The translations under genes were made by a program, and so were the position numbers. 37,772 nucleotides of DNA. It comes from Gammaproteobacteria bacterium. Its GTDB lineage: Bacteria; Pseudomonadota; Gammaproteobacteria; Pseudomonadales; Halieaceae. The DNA lies in contig JAUICG010000045.1 of the NCBI GenBank assembly GCA_030427485.1, forward strand, positions 1 to 37,772. Direction: 5' to 3'. Positions 25,375 to 33,456 of the stretch are shown here, one piece after another (position 1 is the first letter of the stretch; the number at the start of each line of letters is the position of its first letter). The notes under the pieces are model-generated. The model was not told the origin of the DNA. It saw only the letters and a program-made list of their open reading frames with translations, and did no database searches.

Positions 25375-27231
25375 TCAGTTGGAAGTTACCCAGATCGGCG
25401 AAGAGTACGCGCGCTCCTGGATGGTATCCGGGTGGTCCGCGGCGTGCTCGCGACCCAGCGAGATGGCATCCAGCAGCGAGTGCCTTGCGGTGGGTATCTG
25501 GATTACCCGGGCATAGTAGAAGGCCGGCACCCCGGGCGTGAAGTCCGGATCCCGCCAGCGGGCGCTCAACTGCGGTGCGCCGATGCTGTTCTGTACCTTG
25601 CCGGTACGCAAGTTCACAGTATTGCCCACCGCCGGCAGTTTGCCGTTTGCCCCGGGCTGGCGCTCGCCTGACCAACTCACGTCATAGATCGCCTCGCGTT
25701 CGTTCCCGTCGGCGTCCAGCCAGCCCTTGATGATCTGGATGCGATCCAGGTTGGCGCCCACCGGGTCCTTGTCCGCCAGCACCAGGAATTCCGGTGCGCC
25801 CGCGGGGAGCGTGACTTCGCCACCCATCGGTACGCCGCTGCTGGTGGCCTGGTTGTAGAGATCCGGCGCGGCGACATCGAGCTCGCCGAAGTCCGCCGCA
25901 CCAAAGAACTGCAGGCGGATGCGTGGACCGGTAGTGGCATAGACTTCCCGGCGCTGCAGCGCCGCCATGATCGCTTCACGGGTGTTCTGCTCGGCCCACA
26001 CCGCGGCGAGGCCGGAGGCCGACATGGTCCAACCGTCGGGGCCGGGTGCGTCGTTCTCCCAACGCGGCTGCTTGTTCTCGGGTATGGAGTCGGTGGCGAG
26101 CTTGCCCCAGAAGTTGTCCTCCTCGGCGCTCGACACCGACACATGCGAGTCGGTGGAGCCGATCACGCCGAACTGGTAGGGGTTGCGGCCGTGCTCCCGT
26201 TCCAGCGACAGGCCGCGCTTCAGGGCGGAGCGCACATAGTCGCCGGGCCGGGCGACATACTCGGTGTAGTGCGGCGTCAGGTAGAACGGGAATTCCTCGA
26301 AGTCGGCGAACTCGTCCTCCGCCGATAGCGTGGGGTGAACTTCGGAGTCGCCCTTGATCTGCGTAATTTCCACCACCGGTTCGTACTTCCTGCGCAGCGC
26401 GATGTAGTCCGCGTCGAAGGGCGTGCCGCGCAAGCGCGTGGTATCAAACATGAAACCCTTGGAGACGTTGGAATTGTGCGGAATGGCGAGGAACCGTGCC
26501 CCGGTCGCCGCGCTTTGCTCCTCCAGCCACGCCCACAGATCCTCGGGGTACATGCTGTCGAGCAGGCTGAAGGGCTGGTAGGTCTGCGCGGTGGTTTTGT
26601 CCCCGTCGGTCAACACCACCCGGTGCAGGTTCGCGGCGCCGGGCATCGAACTCCACTCCCAGCCGATGAAGGTGGTGAATACCCCGGGCTGGTAATACTG
26701 GTCAGCCAGTTCCGCCTGCGAACGCCAGGTGTCGACGCTGGCCTGCGTCATCGGGGGCAGGATGCTCGCGTTATCACCGAGGCCCTCCTCTCCCGCGGCG
26801 GTGGCGCGCACGTCGCCGGGCTCCGGCAGCACCTCGAAGAACAGCCGCATGGCATCGCGCTGATCCAGCGCGCGGTTCAGGTACCACGCCGCGACGCGGG
26901 CCTTGAGGCTGTCCCACAGCCCCAGTCCCGAGGTGTCCACCCCCTGCTGGTGAATGGTGCGAATCACGCCCAGGTATTCCGCGTGGTCGGAGACCACCAG
27001 GAAGTCCAGCGGCGTGGCAATCTGCACCCGCGCCCGGTGATACGGATGGATCACCGGCTCGCCCATGGCGAACCGGTACGCCGTGTTCGGGTCCGCCGTA
27101 TGGTTGTTGTTCATGTAGGCATCGGGCGAGTAACTGGTATGCAGGTGGGTATCGCCCCACAGCAGTTGCCGGTCGGCAGCGGCGACCGAGAGCGGCAGGG
27201 TAAGGGCGGCGGCGAGGGTGAACAGTCGCAT
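25375..27231 (-). CDS. DUF3604 family protein (PHP-like metal-dependent hydrolase, exported)
   Basis: 618 residues with a signal peptide (MRLFTLAAALTLPLSVAAAD), so periplasmic or secreted. The start ATG 27231 has GAGGA upstream, although the frame runs 11 codons further back. The sequence shows PHP-type metal-binding motifs: LWGDTHLHTSYSPDA near the N-terminus, DFLVVSDHAEYLG, WEWSSMPG, IPHNSN, and a C-terminal GVIGSTDSHVSVS. The family is widespread in marine bacteria but its reaction is not established, and a phosphoesterase or related hydrolase activity is inferred from the PHP fold. It is convergent with the sulfatase gene (49 bp gap). An inverted repeat lies upstream at 27260-27280. Confidence 0.85.
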   Translation of the reverse strand: MRLFTLAAALTLPLSVAAADRQLLWGDTHLHTSYSPDAYMNNNHTADPNTAYRFAMGEPVIHPYHRARVQIATPLDFLVVSDHAEYLGVIRTIHQQGVDTSGLGLWDSLKARVAAWYLNRALDQRDAMRLFFEVLPEPGDVRATAAGEEGLGDNASILPPMTQASVDTWRSQAELADQYYQPGVFTTFIGWEWSSMPGAANLHRVVLTDGDKTTAQTYQPFSLLDSMYPEDLWAWLEEQSAATGARFLAIPHNSNVSKGFMFDTTRLRGTPFDADYIALRRKYEPVVEITQIKGDSEVHPTLSAEDEFADFEEFPFYLTPHYTEYVARPGDYVRSALKRGLSLEREHGRNPYQFGVIGSTDSHVSVSSAEEDNFWGKLATDSIPENKQPRWENDAPGPDGWTMSASGLAAVWAEQNTREAIMAALQRREVYATTGPRIRLQFFGAADFGELDVAAPDLYNQATSSGVPMGGEVTLPAGAPEFLVLADKDPVGANLDRIQIIKGWLDADGNEREAIYDVSWSGERQPGANGKLPAVGNTVNLRTGKVQNSIGAPQLSARWRDPDFTPGVPAFYYARVIQIPTARHSLLDAISLGREHAADHPDTIQERAYSSPIWVTSN

Positions 27232-27259
27232 GGTTTGGTCCTCTGCGTTTTTATATAGC

Positions 27260-27280
27260 GGCAATCATAACCGGATTGCC
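27260..27280. promoter_or_regulatory. Inverted repeat upstream of the DUF3604 gene
   Basis: GGCAATC (27260-27266) and GATTGCC (27274-27280) form a perfect 7-bp inverted repeat around 7 nt. On the minus strand it is followed closely by TATATAA, a possible -10, and then the start at 27231. This is operator-like. The regulator is unknown. Confidence 0.4.
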
Positions 27281-27367
27281 TATGTATGTCGGCCCGGCCA
27301 TGCCACGTGAAATGGCGGAGAAAAAACGGGGTTGGACGCAGGCGGCGCCGTGTTATGCGGCGCGGTG

Positions 27368-28078
27368 CTAGCAATCTGTGGCATACGCCCTTTTTCTGTC
27401 ATTGTAGGTCGTTATCGTGCTCGCGACGATGTCCTCGTCGTACTCCCGCAAACCACTCAACAGCATATGCTTTTTTCCGCGACCGACGATTTCACCCCCG
27501 TCCTCGAGGTGAAACGCCAGCTCGACGCTGCCGCGCCGGCCGTTGATCTCAAGCCGGTTGTAATCGCCCTGCAGCAGGGGATTGGCGATATCCAGACGAT
27601 CGAGATCGATCGACATGCTCTGGTAAATTACCATGGGGCGCTCCGGACTGATCATCATGCGCTGTTCAGCGAGCAGCGGCACCAGGATATGCGGGAAAGT
27701 CTGGCCAGAGAATTCCACATAATTCTGCGTCAGGTTTTGAATCAGTGATTCGGCGCGAGACATTTCGCCCGCACGACTGACCCGCAGGTATTCACGCCCG
27801 TCGATGCCGTTTATAAGCAGTTCTGCAGATGGCGCGGGCAACACGAGTTCCACGCCCGCGGAAACCATGCCCGAGAAAACAAACTCCATATGTTTGCTGA
27901 CGCCGTACCGGGCGAGGATGACGGCAAACAACAAATCCCCGGGGATACAAAAGCGCTTGGCGTCAATATCGTGCAGCGGATTGAAGTCATGCGCAATCTG
28001 CTTCGCGAAATTACTGCCCTGTTCGCGGGTAAAACAGACGCGCCCGTCGGGTTCGCTGAAGAACTGATCGATGATCAT
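27368..28078 (-). CDS. DUF3581 family protein
   Basis: About 236 residues. The N-terminal block matches DUF3581, a family mostly of gammaproteobacteria: FTREQGSNFAKQIAHDFNPLHDIDAKRF, followed by PGDLLFAVILARYG and FSGMVSAGVELVLP. FNPLHD and the overall pattern resemble a hotdog (MaoC-like) fold, which often binds acyl thioesters, but the function is unknown. The start at ATG 28078 is preferred because it overlaps the PPTase stop as ATGA; an upstream ATG at 28090 would only add four residues. Last gene of the five-gene minus-strand operon. Its position next to the PPTase suggests a role in acyl or ACP metabolism. Confidence 0.85.
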   Translation of the reverse strand: MIIDQFFSEPDGRVCFTREQGSNFAKQIAHDFNPLHDIDAKRFCIPGDLLFAVILARYGVSKHMEFVFSGMVSAGVELVLPAPSAELLINGIDGREYLRVSRAGEMSRAESLIQNLTQNYVEFSGQTFPHILVPLLAEQRMMISPERPMVIYQSMSIDLDRLDIANPLLQGDYNRLEINGRRGSVELAFHLEDGGEIVGRGKKHMLLSGLREYDEDIVASTITTYNDRKRAYATDC

Positions 28079-28869
28079 GATAGCCTGCATTTACCTGTTG
28101 TTGTGGGAGTCATTATGGAAGAAGCGCGCCAGGTACTCGCCCGCAGCGGCAGATCGCAGGTCCTGCTGTCACCGGATTCAAACAGTTCAAACGCCTGTAA
28201 CCTTGGCTGCAGGGGTAGCGCGGGCAGCCAGCAGATCGCCAGCCGGTATCCCGACAGCAGGTCCAGCAGACAATATTGCGCCGCGGTGGCATTGTCGGGA
28301 GTCGTCACCGCTATATGCCCCCACGCGGATACGCCATCGCTGTCGAACGCCAGCGCAAAACCGCGGGAATCCAGACCTGACACCAACATCGAACCCCGGG
28401 CTTTCACCGCCGCCTCCTTGAGCGTCCAGAAGTCGTAAAACCGGTCGCGCTTGCTGGCATCGCAGCAATCCGCCAGCGCCGCGACCTCCTCTTCACGAAA
28501 AAAACGCCGCGCCAGGGTCATCACCCTGCGAGTGGGTTCACAGGCCTCGAGATCAACCCCGACAGGGATTCCCGCGGTCACGACACAGGCCAGCCACTCG
28601 CCGCTGTGGCTCAGATTGAAGTCCAGTGCGCGTCGTGCACCCAGCAGGTATGGCTTGCCATGCTGGCCGACAGCGAAGCGCAAGTTGCCGGGCTCAACCC
28701 CGGCATAGCGAGCGAGCACGCGGCGCCTGAATTCGTCGGAACTGGCAATCCGGGTACGTGAACAGCACCAGATATGGATGTCTGGCTCATCGAGGCGCAA
28801 ACAGGCTGCACGAAGCGGAACGGGCTCGCGTTCAGAAACGCTGGATGGTCTTGCCAATAACTCTGTCAC
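28075..28869 (-). CDS. 4'-phosphopantetheinyl transferase, Sfp/AcpT type
   Basis: Transfers 4'-phosphopantetheine from CoA to the conserved Ser of ACPs. The core is unmistakable: LDFNLSHSGEWLACVV, then GVDLEACEP (metal ligands D and E), then FYDFWTLKEAAVKARG with the W-x-x-K-E-A-x-x-K signature. It is about 264 residues from GTG 28869 (preceded by GGAAAG); the frame is open to 28932 but that part is out-of-frame reading of the 2OG gene, and a TTG at 28800 is a further option. Overlap with the 2OG gene stop (28832) and ATGA overlap with DUF3581 show an operon. It is the only PPTase in the window and is the likely activator of the megasynthase ACPs at the left edge, although that gene is about 22 kb away. 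Confidence 0.92.
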   Translation of the reverse strand: MTELLARPSSVSEREPVPLRAACLRLDEPDIHIWCCSRTRIASSDEFRRRVLARYAGVEPGNLRFAVGQHGKPYLLGARRALDFNLSHSGEWLACVVTAGIPVGVDLEACEPTRRVMTLARRFFREEEVAALADCCDASKRDRFYDFWTLKEAAVKARGSMLVSGLDSRGFALAFDSDGVSAWGHIAVTTPDNATAAQYCLLDLLSGYRLAICWLPALPLQPRLQAFELFESGDSRTCDLPLRASTWRASSIMTPTTTGKCRLS

Positions 28870-29548
28870 GGACTTTCCAGAACAGATTGTCGGGGTTGAC
28901 CACGACGATGAACACTCGACGCAAGCGGTCATCCGGGCTGTTTATCGGTCGCACCGCGTGCCAGGCGTGATCGGTTCGCTTGAGCAGGGCGCTGTAATTG
29001 CCGATGGACTTACACTCGGTAATGCCGTCGAAGTCTTCCAGCGCGGGCGCGGAGTTGTAGTCCAGCCGGCCGCCGTCATCCAGCACCAGGGTGGCGCCGC
29101 CCCAGGCGGGGTCCCAATCCTCATCCGAGTTGAAATAAAACAGGTGGGAACCGTGCTCACGGCTGGAATCGCAGTGCGGTGAAACATCCGCGCCACGCGG
29201 GGTGTAGTGCCAGTGGAAGCGGAACTCCGCCTTCTTCGCCCCCAGCAGGCGCTCGATTTCATTGCGATAGGCGTCGGAGCAGAGCTCGCCGATAAACTCC
29301 TTCCACGGTTTGGGCACCGGCATATCCGGCGTGTATTCCAGCGAATAGCGATCGTGGGGCGCCTGCCCTGCGCGCCGCTCATAACCGAACTTCTGCTCGA
29401 ACATGTCCAGCGGCGGCATATTGGCCAGCAAGTCCTGGAATCCCTGGGCTGTCAGCACGCCCTCGTCGTTGTAATACGGATACGGCCTTGTCGCGGCAAA
29501 CTGCTCGGTACCCAGATTGCGCAGCTTTTCGATATTCAGGTATTTCAT
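28832..29548 (-). CDS. 2-oxoglutarate/Fe(II)-dependent oxygenase
   Basis: 238 residues. Oxidises an unactivated C-H bond, usually by hydroxylation, using 2-oxoglutarate, Fe(II) and O2. The iron triad is visible as SPHCDSS (H125, D127) and the distal DHAWHAVRP (H197), and the 2-oxoglutarate-binding Arg is in LRRVFIVV (R210/R211). The beta-core residues GSHLFYFN and WGGATLVLDD are typical. No signal peptide, so cytoplasmic. The start ATG overlaps the stop of the GT-like gene (ATGA, 29545-29548), showing translational coupling. Acceptor unknown: it could be a lipid chain, sugar or protein. The operon suggests a step before or after sulfation. Confidence 0.88.
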   Translation of the reverse strand: MKYLNIEKLRNLGTEQFAATRPYPYYNDEGVLTAQGFQDLLANMPPLDMFEQKFGYERRAGQAPHDRYSLEYTPDMPVPKPWKEFIGELCSDAYRNEIERLLGAKKAEFRFHWHYTPRGADVSPHCDSSREHGSHLFYFNSDEDWDPAWGGATLVLDDGGRLDYNSAPALEDFDGITECKSIGNYSALLKRTDHAWHAVRPINSPDDRLRRVFIVVVNPDNLFWKVRDRVIGKTIQRF

Positions 29549-30459
29549 GCGGCCCTCACTTGTAAATCGGGGGTGCGCTTTAGAACCTCGAACGCATCGT
29601 GTCGCACGTGGTTCTTGCGCATCTCATCACGCACCAGGTCCTCGCTGACATGACCGACCTGCAGGCATTCTTTCAGCAATCCAAAGAACAAGTCCTGCTG
29701 CGCGCGATCCGGATGCTCGCGGTAGCGGCCCAGTAAACCGTACTCGCCAAACACCCTGGCGCGCAGGCGATTGACGGTCGCCAGCAGGGGCTTGTCCTTG
29801 AACTTGTCGGCCGGCGTGTAATCCACGGGCAATCCGGTTTTCCATGGCTGCGTCCTGCGCTTGGTGTTGTGCAGCAGTCGCGTGTTGCCGTCCAGGTGAT
29901 CGAAATCATTCCAGCAATCCGGCAGGTAGCCTATATTGGCCGGGTCCTCATAACCCAGCACCATCCACTCCTTGTAATCCTTTTCATTGCGGAAGAGCTG
30001 GCCGAACTCTGCCTCGGCATCCCAGTGCCGCAGGCGGGCGCAGTCGAGCAGCATCACGCTGGTGGCCACCTGCGCGCGCTTGTCCTCCTTGCCGGAGCGG
30101 TGGCGCCCCATCACGGCGGCGCCCTGCATGTCCATCGCCAGCAATTCGTACACGTCCCCAACTGCGAAAACATCCGGGTCCGTAACCACGGCCCGACCCT
30201 GCCAGTTCATCAGCCTGGGCGGCAAAAAGCGCAGCGGGGTGAACGACTGCAGGTCCTCCATATGCCAGACCCGGGTGGTACCACCGCGCAGGAAACTCTG
30301 CCCTTCCCTCGCGCGCAGGAACGGGTAGTCGCGCGTGTGGATGAACTTCACGTCAAATTTATCGGCGTGGGCCGAGTTGCGACGGAAGGAATACTCGGCC
30401 ACCAGCGCACCCAGCCACTGCCGCTCGTTGGTGTGAATATAAACGCATTTATCGCTCAA
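29545..30459 (-). CDS. Glycosyltransferase-like protein, paralogue 1 of 3 (DxD-containing, family unassigned)
   Basis: 304 residues, cytoplasmic. Related end to end to proteins at 34526-35470 and 36691-37578. The N-terminal beta-alpha unit reads KCVYIHTNERQWLGALVAEY. Shared blocks are DLQSFTPLRF, GRAVVTDPDVFAVGDVYELL (a D-x-D in a hydrophobic setting, as in GT-A nucleotide-sugar transferases), SVMLLDCARLRHWD, WNDFDHLD, RRTQPWKTGLP and FGEYGLLGRY. The GT-A assignment is inferred from DPD and context, not from a named family. The start is TTG 30459, behind GGGG, 4 nt after the sulfotransferase stop. The C-terminus overlaps the 2OG gene (ATGA). It would act between sulfotransferase and oxygenase in one pathway. 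Confidence 0.72.
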   Translation of the reverse strand: MSDKCVYIHTNERQWLGALVAEYSFRRNSAHADKFDVKFIHTRDYPFLRAREGQSFLRGGTTRVWHMEDLQSFTPLRFLPPRLMNWQGRAVVTDPDVFAVGDVYELLAMDMQGAAVMGRHRSGKEDKRAQVATSVMLLDCARLRHWDAEAEFGQLFRNEKDYKEWMVLGYEDPANIGYLPDCWNDFDHLDGNTRLLHNTKRRTQPWKTGLPVDYTPADKFKDKPLLATVNRLRARVFGEYGLLGRYREHPDRAQQDLFFGLLKECLQVGHVSEDLVRDEMRKNHVRHDAFEVLKRTPDLQVRAA

Positions 30460-30463
30460 GCGA

Positions 30464-31381
30464 CTACCCCGCCTCAGCGCTGGTATAGCCGAATACCGGC
30501 ATCAGCCTTGAATCTACCATCGCTTTCAGTTCCGCGACTTGATCGTCGTCAAAATAGTCACGGTAACCACCGACCTTGGCCTTGCGCACCTTGAAGGTGT
30601 TCGGGTCATTGACGTCTTTCGCCTGTACACGGCTGCCGCTGCGCCAGAAATAATTGTCCTGCTCCTTCTTGCGCAGGTTTTCCACCGAGGCGAACTCGGC
30701 GGTGTCGCGCAGGTATTCGGGATTCGCCTCCATGCCAAGGAACTCGACGATACGCGCCATCTCCTGTTCGGGATTCGCCCGCAGGTCCTCGTAGCGCACC
30801 ACCAGCAGGTGCTTTATTCGCGGCAGTTCGCGGGCCCAGTTGTTCAGGAACTCGATAATATGCGCAAGCCCCTGGTCCTCGCCCTTCACAAACTCGTAAA
30901 CCGAGATATCCGCCTCGTGTGGCGGATACTTGTTCATCGCCTTTTTCTCCGGCCGCATGCGGTATTTCCACTGAAAAAACTGCGAGACCGCCACGTCAAT
31001 GGGGTTGCGCACCAGCAGTACCGTTTTCTTGTCGTAGAAATCTCTCTTGGAATCGACATTGCCCGTGTAACCGCGCAGATAGTTGTCGTGGGTAAAAAAT
31101 ATCTTGGGGATGTTCTTGTCCAGGCGGCTGAAATTATCAAAACCCATCAGGATGTTGTCGGGCAGTTTATATACCAGCTGGTAGTAGCGGGAGATCATCA
31201 CGCGCACCCAGGTACGCCCGCTCTTGCCGTAGGAGGCGAAGATGTACTCACAGTGGTTATACTTCCAGAACTCTTCCTTGCCACGGCGCCAACGCTGCAA
31301 CTGGTGCGCCCTGGCCTCTGGCAAAAATACCGAAATCGCGCGCACCAACCATTTGATTAGTCGCTTGATTATCATATGCAT
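30464..31381 (-). CDS. Sulfotransferase (Sulfotransfer_1 type), first gene of the tailoring operon
   Basis: 305-residue PAPS-dependent sulfotransferase, cytoplasmic or peripherally membrane-bound: the N-terminus is amphipathic or hydrophobic (MIIKRLIKWLVRAISVFL). 5'-PSB loop YGKSGRTWVR (51-60); FFTHDN with H98 matches the catalytic His position; the 3'-phosphate site is LLVRNPIDVAVSQFF (R125, S133). The C-terminal KAKVGGYRDYF corresponds to the conserved R-K-G-x-x-G-D-W-x-x-x-F loop. This combination resembles eukaryotic-type cytosolic sulfotransferases and differs from the 8284-9192 enzyme. ATG 31381 has AGGGG at correct spacing, partly within a 12-bp palindrome (31391-31402). First of five genes; acceptor unknown. 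Confidence 0.9.
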   Translation of the reverse strand: MHMIIKRLIKWLVRAISVFLPEARAHQLQRWRRGKEEFWKYNHCEYIFASYGKSGRTWVRVMISRYYQLVYKLPDNILMGFDNFSRLDKNIPKIFFTHDNYLRGYTGNVDSKRDFYDKKTVLLVRNPIDVAVSQFFQWKYRMRPEKKAMNKYPPHEADISVYEFVKGEDQGLAHIIEFLNNWARELPRIKHLLVVRYEDLRANPEQEMARIVEFLGMEANPEYLRDTAEFASVENLRKKEQDNYFWRSGSRVQAKDVNDPNTFKVRKAKVGGYRDYFDDDQVAELKAMVDSRLMPVFGYTSAEAG

Positions 31382-31390
31382 GTAAAATTC

Positions 31391-31402
31391 CCCTGATCAG
31401 GG
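31391..31402. promoter_or_regulatory. 12-bp palindrome covering the sulfotransferase SD region
   Basis: CCCTGATCAGGG is a perfect palindrome 9 bp upstream of the start at 31381. On the minus strand its right arm contains the likely ribosome binding site AGGGG, so the site could be an operator or could hide the SD in a short hairpin. Confidence 0.35.
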
Positions 31403-31551
31403 CAGATATAAGCGGCGAAGGGTATAGGATGCCCCGCCTATTCTCAAGATTGTCTGGTATTTTTAACGGCTTTCGCTCTCTCTTCGCAAGCGATTGATTT
31501 AAAAGTAAAATACTGTGCAATACGCACTCGGGCGAATCGTCATCAAGCGTG

Positions 31552-31557
31552 TATAAT
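31552..31557 (+). promoter_or_regulatory. Candidate -10 box for the exported-protein/DAGK operon
   Basis: Perfect TATAAT on the plus strand 98 bp upstream of ATG 31655. No good -35 is visible at 16-18 bp. The upstream stretch TTGATTTAAAAGT (about 31494-31506) is AT-rich and may be a UP-like element. Weak call. Confidence 0.3.
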
Positions 31558-31654
31558 TGCTTGCGGTCACGCGCCTGCTGGCGGCCCGGGAACTATTCCG
31601 GTCGGCACGGCTCTGACCTGAAGTCACCCTGTTTCGACACTATGGTTACCCTCC

Positions 31655-32494
31655 ATGATGAAGCTATCCAAATTGCTCGCCGTTTTATTCACCCTCTCGC
31701 TGGCGCACCTGTCGCAAGCGACCGGGAACGGAGCCCCTGCGCTGCCGGGTTGGCAGGTGCTGGAGTACGAGCAAAAAGCGTTCTGGGCCACCGCCCGCTC
31801 GCGCCTGGAAGTCCTGCCGGTTCCCGCGCAGCCCGGCGTGTGGGTACTCGATGTACTGAGTTCGGTAGTCGACAATTCCGAGAAATTGCAGGTGCGCTTT
31901 GATGCCGCCACGGGTCGGGTCCTGTCCCGCGCCCGCATCAGCAGTGGTAAAGAGCAGCGCATGAAGTCCTATAAGTACGAGAAGGATTTCATACTCCGCG
32001 AGCGGCGCAACGCCCCCTCCGGCGACAGTACGCCAGCGGATCGATGGCCGGTCTCGAATACAAAATACCTGGAGTACCCGCCGTCGAGGGGCGACACCAT
32101 CGTCACCAGTCCCTATATGCTGGTACTCCTCGCGGCGCGTTTGCAGGCCGAGGGGCCGAATAAGTCCATGGACGTCATCGTGAATACCGATTTGAATTTC
32201 TACCGCGTGAGACTCACCAGCGGCAACGGCATTCCGGTTACGGCCGACTACGAGGTCACCGGACAGGACCCCGTCAGCGGCGAATTCGACACCATTGCCG
32301 TGGCTATACAGGCCAGCCCGGAGGGCTCACTCGCCGATGACGATGATTTCAGCGTACTCGGACTCGACGGTGAGATCATCCTGTTCTTTGACTCGAAAAC
32401 CGGTTTGCCGCTGCAAATCCGCGGCGACGCCCCGCGCATTGGCAGCACTGAAATCAAACTCAAGTCTGTCACGATGAGGGCGACGCCGCAGTGA
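31655..32494 (+). CDS. Exported protein of unknown function
   Basis: 279 residues with a signal peptide (MMKLSKLLAVLFTLSLAHLSQA), so periplasmic or outer-membrane associated. The rest looks beta-rich, with no catalytic motif that I recognise. The C-terminal part LFFDSKTGLPLQIRGDAP and the final strands recall DUF3108-like envelope proteins, but the match is weak. Start ATG 31655 is followed by a second ATG. The stop overlaps the GTG start of the DAG kinase gene (GTGA), so this is the first gene of a coupled operon with two lipid-head enzymes. A role in lipid handling in the envelope is plausible only by context. Confidence 0.68.
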   Translation: MMKLSKLLAVLFTLSLAHLSQATGNGAPALPGWQVLEYEQKAFWATARSRLEVLPVPAQPGVWVLDVLSSVVDNSEKLQVRFDAATGRVLSRARISSGKEQRMKSYKYEKDFILRERRNAPSGDSTPADRWPVSNTKYLEYPPSRGDTIVTSPYMLVLLAARLQAEGPNKSMDVIVNTDLNFYRVRLTSGNGIPVTADYEVTGQDPVSGEFDTIAVAIQASPEGSLADDDDFSVLGLDGEIILFFDSKTGLPLQIRGDAPRIGSTEIKLKSVTMRATPQ

Positions 32495-33456
32495 ACCCGC
32501 CGGCCAGTCCGGTAGGTTTAATCAGCAACCCCGCCAGCGGCCACAACCGCGACCAGTTTGCACAGATTCGTTCACGCATCGACGGGCAGGCGGGCATACA
32601 TCACCGCATTACCAGCAGCGCGTCGGATATTGCGCCGGCGCTGCGCGATCTCGCCGCCCTGGATATTGGGGTGCTGGCCATCAACGGCGGCGACGGTACG
32701 GTATCCGCCGTGCTGGGCGAATTACTGGAATCCGGTCTCTTCGACCGCCCGCCGCTGATTGCGCTACTGCCCGGCGGCACTGCCAACATGAACGCCGGCG
32801 ATGTCGGCGTGCGCGGTTCGCTGCGCAAGGCGGTCAGCCGCTTCTGCCAGTGGTGTGAGGGCGAACGCGAGACCGCCGGGAAAGTGGCGCGGCGCTCCCT
32901 GATGCGGGTTGTCACTGACGGCGAGCCGACACCCCGATACTGCATGTTTCTCGGGGGCGGCGCGGTCATACACGGCACCGAGTACGCGCATCGTGAAATC
33001 CACTCCCGCGGCCTGCGGGACGATCTGAGCCTCGCGCTGGGCACGGTGCGCACCGTGTGGGGTGTACTGCGCAACGACCCCGCGTTCAACCGGCATGTCG
33101 ACATCACGCTCACGCGGGATGACAATGAGCCGGCACAGTACGACACCCTTATTCTCGCCGTGAGCACCCTGCAACGCCTGTCCTTCGGTATGCGGCCCTT
33201 CTGGAGCCGGGAGCCGGGCGCCATCCGCCTGACCCTGATGGAGCAGGGCTGCACGCGTTTTGCCCGCACTTTTTTCTCCATCGTGCGCGGCCACCCCAAT
33301 CGCAATGCGGTACCCGCGAGCGGATACCGCAGCCACAACGCCGACCGGCTCGGGCTGGCGATGTCCGGTAAAATCAATCTCGACGGCGAACTGGTGGACG
33401 TTGCGCACAACGCGCGGATCACCGCCAGCCCTCCACTGGAGTTCCTGCGCCTGTGA
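32491..33456 (+). CDS. Diacylglycerol kinase catalytic-domain protein (YegS/DagK-like lipid kinase)
   Basis: 321 residues; phosphorylates diacylglycerol or a similar lipid alcohol, usually with ATP, at the cytoplasmic membrane. The N-terminal motif ISNPASG (11-17), the glycine-rich nucleotide site INGGDGTVSAV (65-75) and LPGGTANMNAGD (93-104) are the DAGK/NAD-kinase-like signatures. The C-terminal beta-sandwich contains SGKINLDGELV, which matches DAGK proteins. It starts at GTG 32491 overlapping the preceding stop (GTGA), and the Tam41-like gene starts by GTGA overlap at 33453. The product (PA or analogue) is the substrate of that next enzyme, which supports a two-step lipid activation path. 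Confidence 0.88.
   Translation: MNPPASPVGLISNPASGHNRDQFAQIRSRIDGQAGIHHRITSSASDIAPALRDLAALDIGVLAINGGDGTVSAVLGELLESGLFDRPPLIALLPGGTANMNAGDVGVRGSLRKAVSRFCQWCEGERETAGKVARRSLMRVVTDGEPTPRYCMFLGGGAVIHGTEYAHREIHSRGLRDDLSLALGTVRTVWGVLRNDPAFNRHVDITLTRDDNEPAQYDTLILAVSTLQRLSFGMRPFWSREPGAIRLTLMEQGCTRFARTFFSIVRGHPNRNAVPASGYRSHNADRLGLAMSGKINLDGELVDVAHNARITASPPLEFLRL

Larger units (their letters stand above)
31382..31654. other. Divergent promoter region with palindrome and TATAAT
   Basis: This 273-bp gap is AT-rich compared with the neighbours. It separates the minus-strand sulfotransferase operon from the plus-strand exported protein and DAGK operon. It holds a perfect palindrome at 31391-31402 and a plus-strand TATAAT at 31552-31557, about 98 bp before ATG 31655. 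No gene is seen. Confidence 0.55.
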
